A stretch of 64,000 bases of DNA from Heracleum sosnowskyi (Eukaryota > Streptophyta > Magnoliopsida > Apiales > Apiaceae). The stretch is taken from positions 1,111,001-1,175,000 of the forward strand of contig JAUIZM010000012.1 in NCBI GenBank assembly GCA_030848705.1. Reading direction: 5' to 3'. The stretch's first letter is position 1, and each line of letters starts with the position of its first letter. The notes beneath the pieces were generated by a model. It was not told the origin of the DNA and ran no database searches. It saw only the letters and a list, made by a program, of their open reading frames with translations. Positions 35,454-48,322 of this stretch are shown here, piece by piece. Made by a program: the position numbers and the translations under genes.

Positions 35454-36895
35454 ATGGGTCTCGTGAAGATCGACACAGTTCCGGTACAAAATATATCTAT
35501 ATCACACATGTCATGTCATGTATAATAATAGAGATTTTATTTTTTTAATATGAGGTGGTGTTGGTTATATCTGAATTTGGTTATTCTCTGATCCAGTTAT
35601 ATATTAATGAAATTATGGAGTTGTTAACACTTTATTAACGAATGAGGGTGTGATTATATAATTGGTTTGATTTTATTGAATTCAGGAGTTTGTACTAAAA
35701 CTGAACGTGGATATGATGTCTGACACATGCAAGAGGAAGGTGTTGAACGTTCTAAGTTCTGTTATTGGTATGTATGGCTTAGTAATCTTTAATTTTTGAT
35801 GATAAATTACTAATTATGTATGATCAGTTGTGATTTGTATAACATAGTTAATGATTACGTGCAGACACCTACTACGTATCAGTAGATTGGAAAGGATTGA
35901 CACATATAGCAAAAGCAGTGGACATAAATTTGGTCATTCATACTTTAGCTAAATCGGGATACAAAGCCAATCTAGTTGATGTTTTTCCTAGTCCCGGATA
36001 CCAAGCGATGGTAGTTGATACTCCTATTAAGGTTAAACTTCCTCCTTGGAAGTCGAGGTATGTTATATATATCGGTTAACATTGTTCATAACTTTAGTTA
36101 TGTGGTTAAATTACAAAAAAATACACAACTTATTGATTACTTTGTCTATAACCATTTAGTATGGATTAATTTAAGCTTGCAACCAAGACACTGAGCTGTA
36201 CTAACTTACATTATACATATTCCACTAGTATCTTATTAGAAGTCGACTGATAAATATATCAGGGACGGACTTCGCCTAGGGTCATGGGTGGACTTGGTCC
36301 CCAGATTTTTAGCCTGTTTGGTTATACATTCAATAACTCATTCTGATTATATAAACTTTTATTTGGACTCCGTGATCATCTCATTCTGCGTCCCGACTGA
36401 TACCATGCATCATGAGATGTCTTTCTAAAACTTTGCAATATCTATGCATCAACACAACATGTATTCAAGTCCTGAGTCATGAAATATAATTTTGTGGATT
36501 TCTTTTAGTTAGTAGTTAGTCTGACATCTAATTCTTTAATTGTGCAATTTCATTCGTATACAAGGAATGAATCATCTAGCGGCTACTACGGCTACAACGA
36601 CAATCGAATAGGATACACCCACCACCATCACCGCCATGGTAGAGACGGATGTGGCCTTAACCACCACGGTATAAACAAGTGCCACCGGCCACTGCCACCC
36701 TGCCACCACGACAGTCGAATTGGATGCACCGACCACAATTACTGCCATGGTAGAAATAGATGTGCCCTTGATCACCACCAGCAATGTATAAACTACTGCC
36801 ACCGGCCACTGCCACTGCCACCCTGCCATCATGACGATCAAATCGGATGCACCCACCACCATCATGGTAGAAATGGATGTGCCCTTCACCACTAG
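35454..36895 (+). CDS. HMA-domain protein with His/Cys-rich tail, copy A2
   Basis: Exons are 35454-35483, 35686-35767, 35865-36057 and 36565-36895, with the same junctions and phases as A1. The predicted 211-residue protein is identical to A1 by eye: S22 replacing the first Cys of the HMA metal site, C25 kept, and the His/Cys-rich repeat tail at 103-211. Differences from A1 lie in intron 1 and the 5' UTR, where the GAA tract is about 80 bp longer. That tract may change translation or transcription of this copy, which is inference. Gene B2 follows 1.3 kb downstream on the same strand. Confidence 0.65.
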
Positions 36896-38048
36896 CACGG
36901 TATAAGCAGATGCGTCCAGCACCACCACCATGCTAGAAGAGCTGGATATCAGTCAACAACTAATTCTGAAGTTTTTGATCTGCATGCATGGGACTATATC
37001 TAATTAACTATTTTGTCCATTCAATTTTATATGAAATAATTTAAACAATACAACATTAGTTTATGATTAATTTTGAGTTGAGGATTGATTATATTTGCAT
37101 TTATTTTTATGTCTGCATAGCTTCTTTTCTGTTATTTGGGGCTTTTCTTGCATTATAATTTGAGATAGTAAAGTTAGTGTCGATTTAAAAAAAACAACTT
37201 AGTGCTGATTTTAAATAAATTCTGTTGTAGTTCTAATGTTGTTACAGTAAGGGTCGACGTTTGACAGTTTAGCTAGTTAGAAAAGTTAGTTACAGTTTCA
37301 TTCCTTCTGGGTGATAAAACTAGTGAGCGAGACTATCATTTTAGTTAGTTCATTCAGTAGTCTGTACGATTTTAGAGATGTAACAAAACTTTTCTCATAT
37401 GTTCAAGCTTTATGCTTTAATGGAGTTCTTACTTCTTAGTGTAGATACATTGCATCTTCTTCTTCTTCGTTTCTGTATCATTTCATCTTTTTTCTTAAGT
37501 AACCAGCTTAAAGCTGGTGCAAGCCAGTGTAATGCACTAATTTATTTTTAAATATTTGTAATTATATAATTTCACGGATTTTCATAATATTTATAAATTT
37601 ATTAACCTTTAAATATTATTAATATTTTAATTCTAATATTATAAATCTTAATTTTTAATATATTATTCATAGAATTTTAACCGTTTAATGAAGCTTTTTA
37701 TCTATTAAATATAACATTTTTTTTATTAACAAATTAATTATATTGGAGCTTAAATAAATAAATAAATCGGTATTTTTAATATTTTAAATGCAGTTTTACT
37801 CTTTGCACTCTCTATCGATTCGAGTTAACACGATTTTCACATAACTCTTTAGTACTTAAGAGTTAAACTCATTTCAAATTATTCAATTTGTTATTGTTAT
37901 TTTAAGTGCTATCACAAAATGCTTGTATTCATATTTGATTTGAAAAGGGGAACTTATATGTATGATGTACGATCCTTTTGCCTACCTTCCTTTGTATTAT
38001 TTCACACATTACCATATATATGTAATATAATTTATGCAACTCAATCGG
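36896..38048. other. Spacer between HMA genes A2 and B2
   Basis: Equivalent to 22084-23236. No further gene seen. Confidence 0.5.
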
Positions 38049-38055
38049 TATAAAT
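38049..38055 (+). promoter_or_regulatory. TATA box, HMA gene B2
   Basis: TATAAAT, 113 nt before the B2 start codon, in the same context as B1. Confidence 0.55.
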
Positions 38056-38167
38056 TGTAATTCACATCCTTAAGCGAAGAAGCAGAACATCCCACGAAGA
38101 ACGCAGCAGCTATCCCCCAGGAAAAAAAGAGAGAAGAGTTATTGTCTAATCTTTATTTTTGCTGATC

Positions 38168-38827
38168 ATGAAACTCGTGAAGATCGACGCAGTGCCGGTA
38201 CAAAACATGTCTATATCACAAACATGTTATGTATAATAATATAGATTTGTTTTTTTAATATGCAGCTGAATTTGGTTATTCTCTGATCCAGTTATATATT
38301 AATGAAATTATGGAGTTGTTAACACTTTATTAACGAATGAGGGTGTGATTATATAATTGGTTTGATTTTATTGAATTCAGGAGTTTGTACTAAAACTGAA
38401 CGTGGATATGATGTCTGACACATGCAAGAGGAAGGTGTTGAACGTTCTAAGTTCTGTTATTGGTATGTATGGCTTAGTAATCTTTAATTTTTGATGATAA
38501 ATTACTAATTATGTATGATCAGTTGTGATTTGTATAACATAGTTAATGATTACGTGCAGACACCTACTACGTATCAGTAGATTGGAAAGGATTGACACAT
38601 ATAGCAAAAGTAGTGGACATAAATTTGGTCATTCATACTTTAGCTAAATCGGGATACAAAGCCAATCTAGTTGATGTTTTTCCTAGTCCCGGATACCAAG
38701 CGATGGTAGTTGATACTCCTTCAAGCCCGACACCGATGTATGGTCATCATCGTATCCATGAGAGAAAACCACGTGATCCAGATCCGTTTATCTTTTCTTA
38801 TGCTAATTATCCTCCTTGGAAGTCAAG
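38168..38827 (+). pseudogene. HMA-domain gene B2, 3' truncated
   Basis: Exons are 38168-38197, 38381-38462 and 38560-38827, identical in layout and apparent protein sequence to B1. The exon-3 donor again leads into a TA run (38834-38883) and then into non-homologous block DNA, with no exon 4 homologous to gene A. Truncation at the same point as B1 shows the break predates the unit 1/unit 2 duplication. Unspliced, a short Tyr-Ile tail would end at 38888. Confidence 0.6.
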
Positions 38828-38832
38828 GTATG

Positions 38833-38833
<1 letters not shown>

Positions 38834-38883
<50 letters not shown>
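38834..38883 (+). repeat. (TA)25 microsatellite at B2 intron-3 donor
   Basis: 50-bp uninterrupted TA run, 16 bp shorter than in unit 1. Confidence 0.95.
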
Positions 38884-38885
<2 letters not shown>

Positions 38886-39512
38886 TAACATCAGATCATA
38901 AAATTTATCCCATATACACATACAGGTAAATGTACATGAGGGAATAACACAACTCTTTTTAACAGATCATAAAAAAGAGAAAAATGGACAGTTCAGCCAT
39001 ACAAGTATTTCATTTGTACATATGCTAACCATAATTCAAGCAATTTATGCCGGAAAGGTGGAGCTGCGCATCAATCTCCGACTGAAGAGAGTGATAACTG
39101 ATAAGTATAGAAAAATTGATGAATACTTTAACCATTGAGGTATTGTGGAATGTATCCACTTACCATTGTTAGAAAGTATTTAGAGCTGCAAATAATTCTT
39201 TGATTGTGGATAACAATCTCTCTACTTCAAATAGCTGAAATGAACTTTAGAGCTGTATGACAATCCTCACACATCCGAAGGTTCTTCACAATTGTTATGG
39301 TCATGCCTGCCTCATTTTCAGAAGACCAAATGCTACTGCAAGCTTCACCCTCTGATATCCAAGAGCATACTCTCTTTCCTCTTCTTCCAGTTCATGCATG
39401 ACAGACTCACGTACAGCGGTACAGGCACATAACTCGCAACTCGACTCAGCCGCATCAACTTATCTAAGAACTGATAAATAGCAGTTGCCTCTGGGTGCCA
39501 TGCTAAACAAAT
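38884..39512. other. Block between B2 and R2, no gene
   Basis: Copy of 24088-24716. No gene recognised. Confidence 0.4.
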
Positions 39513-39644
39513 CTACTTGCCCCAATAAAATCTTATTCCTTGTACAATTTAAAAAACACAAAACATTTCTCGTAGGTTCTTTGCTTCCTTTGTTAGTGAA
39601 CCATTGTGGTTGTGTCAAAGTATGACGGATAGTCCTACAATGCA

Positions 39645-39944
39645 TGCCTGAAGTGCCCCAAGTAGAAAAAGATCTACAGCGGTAAATTCTTCTGTGATAA
39701 CTGCTCAGTGGAAACCAATGACCCCACATTTACGGTTACAACTACTTTAGACCATATTGGCATATCATGCATGCCAATGCTTATGGTTGGAGAGGCTGCT
39801 TTAATGGATTTTAAGAGGCCCGGGAATGGAAATGAAGAGGCAAAGCTGAGTCAGGCAAATAACCAACAATTAGACCAGAACGTCGTGCTGACAACCTCTT
39901 TTGGGGAGGTAGAAACTAAATATATTAGATGCTATCTTCTTTAG
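39645..39944 (+). pseudogene. RPA1-like zinc-finger remnant, R2 copy
   Basis: Third copy of the remnant described at 10936-11235, identical by eye to the R1 copy. Confidence 0.45.
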
Positions 39945-40100
39945 GGACTCAAAATATGGAAACCCTACATGCCCATGTCCACTAAATAGAGACGTCCTGG
40001 AAGACCCGGTAGCAAACATTTGAGGGAAAGGCTGTTGAGGAATGGAGCACAGTAGGGAGCAATTTAATATCCATTAACAACATTGTCTTAGAGACACACC

Positions 40101-40827
40101 TGTTAGATTGTCAAACTCTTCCAGATGCATAGTTAATGAATAAAAACATAAGAATAAATGAAGTGCAGCTATTCATCCTCGAATTATGGTGGGCAGCCGT
40201 GTGTAATAATTTCTGTTTACATGCATGATCAAGAATTCATATTACACATGTAGAGAAGTCTTCCTAGAAACAAGGAGCCTCCATGCAGCAGCTATTAAAA
40301 GTCATAAGGCTGGGTTATCAATGTACGGCTACTAAATGAAGAAGGTGGTGGACTTAAAGTATTCACACAGAAGTTTTGCTACTGAAAAAGGATGCACATA
40401 AACCTAGCAGTATGAATTGAAGACAATGTTCCTTTAAAAATGGTGGCTGTACAGAATACTAAACAGTACTAGAAGAACAATAACAAGCTGGTCTATAGTC
40501 TTATATGGTAGGCTAATAAATATAGCATATGTAAGCAATGATGTAAGCTGGTGTCTTTGAAGCCTATAAAAAGGCTACCTGATGTGCATGTATTAATACA
40601 CCGAAGTGAAAACAATACATAGAAGTAAGTCAGTAGAGAGGAAAATAGAGCTGAAGCTCTCAGGTGGAAAAACAAGGCTGAAGCCTCGTGTGTAGTCAGA
40701 AAAAGCTATAGCTTACATTATCTTCTAATATAAAGTTGTGTGATCTATTTTATTACAACAATTTCTATTATACAGTTTACGTATCCTCATAAAAATAAAC
40801 AGGTCGAGTCCATACACGTTCCCAACA
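40101..40827 (+). repeat. Copia copy 2, 5' LTR
   Basis: 727 bp. It carries the same three positions that distinguish 5' from 3' LTR in copy 1, so those mutations occurred before the duplication. Confidence 0.97.
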
Positions 40828-40828
40828 A

Positions 40829-40840
40829 GTGGTATCAGAG
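40829..40840 (+). other. Copia copy 2, primer-binding site
   Basis: TGGTATCAGAGC, one base after the LTR, complementary to initiator methionine tRNA. Confidence 0.93.
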
Positions 40841-41056
40841 CGAGGTTGTTAAATTCTGAAAATTCTGCAAATTTTTCAGAAGTCACTATTCCGGCGAGTC
40901 ACTATTCCGGCGAAGGTTGAAGATGATGAATAGTAGCAAATAGTAATTTACTATTTCGGCGAGGTACTATTCACAGATACGGTACTGTTCACGAATACTG
41001 TACGACACTATTCAATTTCCGAAAAAGAAAAAAATTCAGAAGTTTTAAAAAAAAAA

Positions 41057-44000
41057 ATGGCGAATATGGTGCAACCCAACATTCCAAAATTGACGGCGAC
41101 AAATTACGGGAATTGGAGTATCCAGATGAAGGTGTTACTCGGTTCCTACGACAATTGGGATATTGTCGAATGTGGGTTTATTGAACCCGTAGATGCAGCC
41201 GCTGAAGCAGCACTACCAAATGCCGAGAAGACGGCATTAAAGGAATCCCGGAAAAAAGACAAGAAGGCGCTATATACAATTTTCAAGGTGTTGACGAATC
41301 TACCTTTGAAAAAATTTCAGATGCAAAAATGGCGAAAGAGGCATGGGAGATTTTGCAAAAATCATTCCAAGGCGTTGAGAAAGTTAAAAAGGTGCGGCTC
41401 CAAGTTCTACGCGGGGAGTTCGAAAATATAAAAATGAAGGCCTCAGAAAATATTGGTGAATATGTTACGCGTTTGAAAACGGTGACAAATGAGATGAAGA
41501 GAAACGGAGAAAGTCTCGATGATGTTCGGGTCATGGAAAAATTACTCCGTTCGTTGACAAGAAAATTTGATTATGTTGTGACGTCTATCGAGGAGTCAAA
41601 AGATTTGTCCACAATTTCCATTGATGAGCTAGTTGGTTCACTTCAAGCGCATGAGCAGCGGATGAACCAGTATGATGATACAAGCCATTTGGAAAAGGCG
41701 TTGCAAAGTAAGGTGTCCATTGGTGAAAGTTCAAGCAGTAGAAGTTCTGGTCGTGGAAGAGGTGGCTTTAGAGGTGGCTACCATGGTGGAAGAGGACGTG
41801 GAAGACAGTCCTTCAACAGAAGCCAGAACACTGAAGGTTATCGTCCTTCTGGCCGTGGTCAGAACTTTAGAGGCCGAGGACGAGGAGGATTTCAACGAGG
41901 TGACAAGTCTCAATTTCAGTGCTATAATTGCAATAAATTTGGCCATTTCAGTTATGAATGTAGATCACCGAAAGTGGAAGAAAGAAGTCATTTTGCAGCA
42001 GCAAAAGAAGACAAAGATGTTGGCACTGCCATGTTCCTCACTTATAAAGGAGACGAGGAAAGCAGAAAAAATGTTTGGTATCTTGACTCTGGTGCAAGTA
42101 ACCACATGACGGGCCATAAAGAATTATTTACATTAATTAATGAGACCATCAGTGGAGAAGTTACGTTTGGTGACTCATCAAAGATTCCAGTCAAAGGGAA
42201 AGGTACTGTTACGATTGTGTCAAAGAAAGGTGATAAAAAGTATATAAATGATGTTTATTATATACCTGCTTTGAAAAGTAATATCATCAGTCTTGGCCAA
42301 CTTGTGGAGAAGGGATATAATATTCAGATGCAGGATAATTCTCTTATCATCAGAAATCAAGTTCGAGAATTAATTGCAAATGTGGAGATGTCAAAGAATC
42401 GTCTATTCACTCTGGATATGCAGACGAAGGTGCAGAAGTGCTTAAAGTCTGTCATTAAAAATGACTCGTGGTTATGGCATTTAAGATTTGGTCATCTTGG
42501 ATTTTCTGGCTTAAAATTATTGTCAAAGACAAAGATGGTGGACGGCTTGCCAGAAATCAATGAACCAGAAAATTTGTGTGAAGCATGTGTTAAGGGGAAG
42601 CAACATAGACAAAGTTTTCCCGTTGGAAAATCATGGAGAGCCAGGAGGCCATTGGAAATTGTTCACACAGATATTGCTGGTCCATTTGATATTCCATCAC
42701 TTGGAGGTAACAGGTATTACCTAACATTTATTGATGATTTTAGCAGGAAGAGTTGGGTGTATATCTTGAAAGAAAAAGTAGAGGCTCTTGATAAATTCAA
42801 GGAGTTCAAAGCGTTGACGGAGAAACAAAGTGGCCAGTATGTGAAAATACTCAGATCAGACAGAGGAGGCGAATATACCTCAAACTTGTTCAGAAGTTTT
42901 TGCAGGGCGCATGGAATCAATCATCAGTTGACCACTGCATACACTCCACAACAGAATGGCGTTGCAGAAAGGAAGAATCGTACTATTCTAGACATGGCAA
43001 GGAGTATGGTGAAAGCAAAGCACATGCCAAGAACTTTCTGGGCTGAAGCCGTTTTATGTGCAGTTTATTTGCTGAATCGCTGTCCAACAAAAAGTGTCAA
43101 AAACAAAACTCCAAATGAAGCATGGAGTGGTAGCAAACCATCAGTTGGACATCTCAGAATATTTGGGTGTATTGCATATGCCCATGTTCCTGACCAGAAA
43201 AGAAAGAAGTTGGATGACAAAGGCGAGAAGTGTATCTTTACCGGATATGACAAAAGAAGCAAGGCGTACAGACTCTATAATCCACTGACGAAGAAATTAA
43301 TCATTTCTCGAGATGTTGAGTTCGATGAATCCGATTATTGGAAATGGAGTGAGGAAGAAAGAAAAGTTGCTGGTTTGTTTTTTCAGGATGAAGATGATGA
43401 CGGTGATGACACCAACGTTGAAGACGATGAGAATGATGATCAAACTCCTCCACCAAGTCCGAACCAACAAACTCCTGCATCGACACCATCGACTAGAGGA
43501 AGCAGCAGTTCAGGGGGAGCACCAAGGAAAATGCGGAGTCTGGATAATATATATGAAGCAACAAGTCCGGTACAAACTACCTTTGATTATTCATTGTTTT
43601 GCTTAATGGCTGAGTGTGATCCAGTTACATTTGAGGAAGCTTCTGAAGAAAGCAAATGGAATAAAGCAATGGATGAAGAAATTGGTGCAATCAAGAAGAA
43701 TGATACTTGGGAGCTTACGGATCTTCCAGAAGGACACAAAGCAATTGGTGTCAAGTGGGTCTATAAGACCAAGACAAATCAAGAAGGCAAAGTGGAAAAA
43801 CACAAGGCGAGGCTAGTGGCTAAAGGCTACAAGCAAAGATATGGAATTGACTATGACGAGGTATTTGCTCCAGTTGTAAGAGTTGATACCATAAGACTTT
43901 TTACAGCAATCGCAGCTCAGAATCAGTGGAAGATTTATCAGATGGATGTCAAGTCAGCATTTTTGAATGGTTATCTCGAAGAAGAAGTCTACATTGAGCA

Positions 44001-45150
44001 ACCTCCCGGATATGTTCAGAAAGGCCGGGAAAACAAAGTCTACAGATTGAAGAAAGCCTTATATGGTTTGAAGCAAGCTCCGCGAGCATGGAACACACGG
44101 GTTGATGAATACTTTCAGAAAAATGGTTTTGTGAAGAGTCCCTACGAGCATGCACTTTACACGAAAACAAATTCAGGGGGAGATATTATGATCGTGTGCT
44201 TATACGTGGACGACATGATTTTTACTGGAAACAACCCTGGTATGTTTGATGATTTTAAGAAAGTTATGACTAACGAATTTGAGATGACAGATATTGGTCA
44301 AATGTCGTACTTTCTTGGAGTCGAGGTGAAGCAAAGCAAAGACGGAATTTTTATGTCACAAGGAAAATATGCGGAGCAGATTCTAAAGAAATTTAGAATG
44401 GAAGAATGCAAGCCAGTGAGCACACCAGCAGAAGCAAGCATAAAGCTCAGAATTGATTCAACGAGGGAGTCGGTAAATCCGACATTATTTAAGAGTCTGG
44501 TTGGAAGTCTGAGGTACCTAACTTTTACTCGTCCAGATATTATGTACGCAGTTGGACTGGTAAGTAGGTACATGGAGAAGCCGAAGGAAGATCACTTCAT
44601 GGCAGCTAAAAGAATTTTGAGGTACATAAAAGGAACACTTGATCATGGTCTATTTTATACACACTCTCAGGATTCAAAATTAGTTGGCTACTCAGACAGT
44701 GATTATGGTGGTGACCTGGATGACGGGAAAAGCACTTCGGGTTATGCTTTTCATATTGGTTCGGCAATATTTTCGTGGTCATCAAAGAAGCAGCAAACAG
44801 TTGCTCTCTCAACATGTGAGGCGGAATACATCGCAGCAGCAATGTGCGCGTGTCAAGCTATGTGGCTAGGCTACATATTGGGCGAGTTAAATCTTGCCAA
44901 AGATGATCCGGTTACTATTTACATGGATAATAAATCTGCTATTTCACTTGCGAAAAATCCAGTGTCCCATAGTCGAAGCAAACACATCAACATAAAATAC
45001 CATTTTATTCGAGAGCAGGTGAACGATAAAATTGTGGAACTGGTGCACTGCAGGACCGAAGAAAATTTAGCGGATATTTTTACGAAGCCGTTGAAGCCAG
45101 ACGTGTTTCATAAAATGAAAGAAAAGCTCGGAATGCGAAGTCGAGTTTGA
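41057..45150 (+). pseudogene. Copia gag-pol, copy 2, frameshifted in gag
   Basis: Gag begins at 41057 and shares the one-base loss at 41287-41288 with copy 1. A C-to-T change creates an ATG at 41329, so the second open part counts 1273 residues from there; its motif positions are those of copy 1 plus 8 (D-S-G at 253-255, integrase D448, D511, E547, Y-V-D-D at 959-962). Further differences are Arg for Ser in the Ser-rich stretch before the Gly/Arg-rich region, and Leu for Glu in the protease region after L-F-T. Catalytic residues are unchanged. Non-autonomous for the same reason as copy 1. Confidence 0.95.
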
Positions 45151-45157
45151 GGGGGAG
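45149..45157 (+). other. Copia copy 2, polypurine tract
   Basis: GAGGGGGAG directly before the 3' LTR, as in copy 1. Confidence 0.85.
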
Positions 45158-45884
45158 TGTTAGATTGTCAAACTCTTCCAGATGCATAGTTAATGAATAA
45201 AAACATAAGAATAAATGAAGTGCAGTTATTCATCCTCGAATTATGGTGGGCAGCCGTGTGTAATAATTTCTGTTTACATGCATGATCAAGAATTCATATT
45301 ACACATGTAGAGAAGTCTTCCTAGAAACAAGGAGCCTCCATGCAGCAGCTATTAAAAGTCATAAGGCTGGGTTATCAATGTACGACTACTAAATGAAGAA
45401 GGTGGTGGACTTAAAGTATTCACACAGAAGTTTTGCTACTGAAAAAGGATGCACATAAACCTAGCAGTATGAATTGAAGACAATGTTCCTTTAAAAATGG
45501 TGGCTGTACAGAATACTAAACAGTACTAGAAGAACAATAACAAGCTGGTCTATAGTCTTATATGGTAGGCTAATAAATATAGCATATGTAAGCAATGATG
45601 TAAGCTGGTGTCTTTGAAGCCTATAAAAAGGCTACCTGATGTGCATGTATTAATACACCGAAGTGAAAACAATACACAGAAGTAAGTCAGTAGAGAGGAA
45701 AATAGAGCTGAAGCTCTCAGGTGGAAAAACAAGGCTGAAGCCTCGTGTGTAGTCAGAAAAAGCTATAGCTTACATTATCTTCTAATATAAAGTTGTGTGA
45801 TCTATTTTATTACAACAATTTCTATTATACAGTTTACGTATCCTCATAAAAATAAACAGGTCGAGTCCATACACGTTCCCAACA
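45158..45884 (+). repeat. Copia copy 2, 3' LTR
   Basis: 727 bp, matching the copy 1 3' LTR by eye. Followed by ACACC. Confidence 0.97.
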
Positions 45885-46183
45885 ACACCTACTGCAGCCT
45901 GACAAAACTATTAAGCAGCCAACAGAAGAAAAAAAAGATATTAATACCATGACCTCGCTTCCCTTCACAATACAGAAAAAGAATCTATCTTTCTTGGTGT
46001 GGGATCTCTGCGAGAAATGATACATGCATTGTGAAGGAGTTGTTCTGGAGAATTGCAATCTTACTACCACTTGACTGGCATATACTGTATTTTAACCATA
46101 ACTTTCCGACACTGGAGGTGACAGTAAACAACAGAGGAATGTTGCACACATGCCATAACAAAGATTACCAGGTCTAGAGCATG

Positions 46184-46212
46184 CTCGTGCCTTGCACGGG
46201 CTATAAAGCTAG
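46184..46212 (+). mobile_element. Helitron 3' terminus, R2 copy
   Basis: Stem CTCGTGC/GCACGGG and CTAG at 46209-46212, copy of the termini at 11714 and 31416. Confidence 0.7.
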
Positions 46213-46730
46213 TTAATATTAATATGAAGAGTGAGCTTATGCATATACTTGGTAAACTTTGACGAATTTAGACTTGCTTAGTCCTATTTCAATACCTCCG
46301 CAAGGAGTGACCTCTATAAAAGGTGGTGCAAATCCAGGTCCTTTCTCCCTATAACAGTGATCCTAAGATTGCCTCAAGAACAACAACTGTCAGACTTGTT
46401 TTTATAACCACAAGAATGCCTCGAAGTCTGAGACATAAGTTCAGTATCACTAAGATTTTCCGCAGCTTACTCATTTTCTGATATGTGGAATATTTCACAT
46501 ATATGCTTTGTGACCTCCTTTCCTTCTTCCCTCGATTCACGGCACCATCATTGTCACTTGTCAGGCTCTCCGTGATCGTCTTCAGTACTTAATGCACTTT
46601 GTTAAGAGGAATGTGGCAAAATAACAGTTTTGGTGTCTTGAGAATTTGCAAGACTAGGTTTTAGTACCAATATATGTGTTGTTTGAATATGACTATCCTC
46701 AGCTTTACAATTTGTAGGACCGGAAATTTG

Positions 46731-47710
46731 TTTAAATATCTTAGTGTAAATTAATAATTTTTATATTTGTAATAATTTTAATTAGAAATATAAAATTTGT
46801 GTAAATAAATTTTAAAGTACTGTTCCAAGATATGCTGACTAGCGTGGTTCACCTATTGACTGCACTTCGTATTATGGATAAACAAAATACGGGATGAGAC
46901 AAAAATATCATATACACAATTTTACAAAAATATACAAAGAGTACAAGAATCGTTACACCTTTTTCTAAACTTGTCACAAATCTTCCTCTTTCCGTGTTCT
47001 TCTCTCTCTCTCTGCGTCTCTTTTCTTCAACCGATGCTAGGTTTTCTAATGATTTATAACCGATGTCTCTATCTTTTTTTTACACACTTGTATCTAGATA
47101 TTAATTGGTCCATTATAATTAACTTGGGTCAACTTAAACATTAAACTAAAGGCCAAAAAAATTAAATTAGCAAAATTCATTATTCTATTTATATTCTAAA
47201 GTCAAATTATATAATTATCTTAAATTTTAATCCACTTCTAATTCTAATTTCTAGCAAATTTTAATCTATTAAAATTACAAAAAAATATCAGGGATATTAC
47301 ACATATGTTATGTGTTTTTATTTTTCGACGAAGATTAGAGGTACAAAAATGAGTATAAAATAATATGTGTTATATTTTTATTAATTATAATTTAATTAAA
47401 AATAATGAACTCATTTGCATTAATATCAATTTCAATCAATAAAAACATTTCAAATTATTATATCACGAACACTACAAACATTACATGTCCCTTGGACGTA
47501 TAAAATTTCTAAGAGCGCGAATACAAAATCATATTACAGAAAAGAGTCCTGAGCAATAAAAAAAACAAAGTTTTTAATTTAGAAAATGCAAACAAACAAA
47601 TCATACATGCATGAACAATGTTCGTAAAGTTCGAAATTTGAGGAACCATAATTAATATAACCATATCATCAGGGGTCAAGTACTAATTAAATCTATTTGT
47701 ATATATTTTG
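46731..47710. other. Spacer S3, with Helitron empty site
   Basis: No gene. The second Helitron empty site, GTGTTA|TATTTTTATT, lies at 47372/47373. Confidence 0.6.
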
Positions 47711-48302
47711 CGGTGTTCTAAAAGTCGGCGATTAATCGGGATTAATCTCCGATTAATCGTTAGACGGCGGGCCACCGAACTGATTAAGGGAAAATCGGTC
47801 AATTAATCATTTTTTTTTTCAGAAAAACGGTAAAAAAATCGGCTGAATCGGTCAAAAATCGGATTAATCAGTCAAAAATCGGGCTAATTATTAAAATAAT
47901 AATAATAAATAGTTAAAATTAAAAATAATATAGAAATTTAAAAGGTAGAAACTTGATTAAATAATAGGAAAAAATATTATTTTTGTACATGTAATTATAA
48001 TTTAAGATGCCTAAATCGTAAATTCTCTTAATTTTTCCTCTTAAATTGATATCTAATTAAAAAGTTAAACCTTCAAAATTTTATTTATTACAATTCTATA
48101 ATATTTATAACATATTTGCATTAATATATGATAATAACATATGATTAGTTGAAATAATGAAATAATTATATATTAAAAAATATTATTAAATTTATTCCGA
48201 TTAATGACCCGATTAATCATTCCGATTAATCCCCGATTACCCGATTAATCCCTGGACGGTGCCTTCACCGATTAACTCCGATTTCCGCTTTTTACAACAT
48301 TG
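47711..48302 (+). mobile_element. hAT-type MITE H1, unit 3
   Basis: 592-bp copy with target duplication ATATTTTG at 47703-47710 and 48303-48310. Confidence 0.85.
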
Positions 48303-48322
48303 ATATTTTGTATATATTAAGG

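Larger units (their letters stand above)
40101..45884 (+). mobile_element. Ty1/copia LTR retrotransposon, copy 2 (5784 bp)
   Basis: Same length, LTR ends, frameshift and target duplication ACACC (40096-40100 and 45885-45889) as copy 1, at the same place in block R. It is a duplicate of the same insertion, not a second transposition. By eye it differs from copy 1 at about five positions, all near the leader and gag-protease region. Confidence 0.97.
39513..46726 (+). repeat. Block R2, copy of R0/R1 interrupted by copia
   Basis: The flanks 39513-40100 and 45885-46726 match R1 almost base for base. The TTTG filler follows at 46727-46730. Confidence 0.9.
31935..46730 (+). repeat. Array unit 2 (14,796 bp)
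   Basis: Complete second copy of the unit with S2, A2, B2 and R2 (with copia). It lacks the Helitron and the 400-bp segment found in unit 1. It ends with the same GGACCGGAAA plus TTTG filler as unit 1. It differs little from unit 1 between gene A exon 2 and R but visibly more in S. Confidence 0.95.

Noticed and set aside
41329..41340. Different start of the copia pol frame in copy 2 as a functional change
   Set aside because: A single C-to-T creates an internal ATG. The true gag start is upstream at 41057 and both copies share the same frameshift.
40101..45884. Second copia element as an independent transposition
   Set aside because: Same target duplication, same position in block R, same frameshift and same LTR-specific differences as copy 1. 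It was duplicated with the unit.
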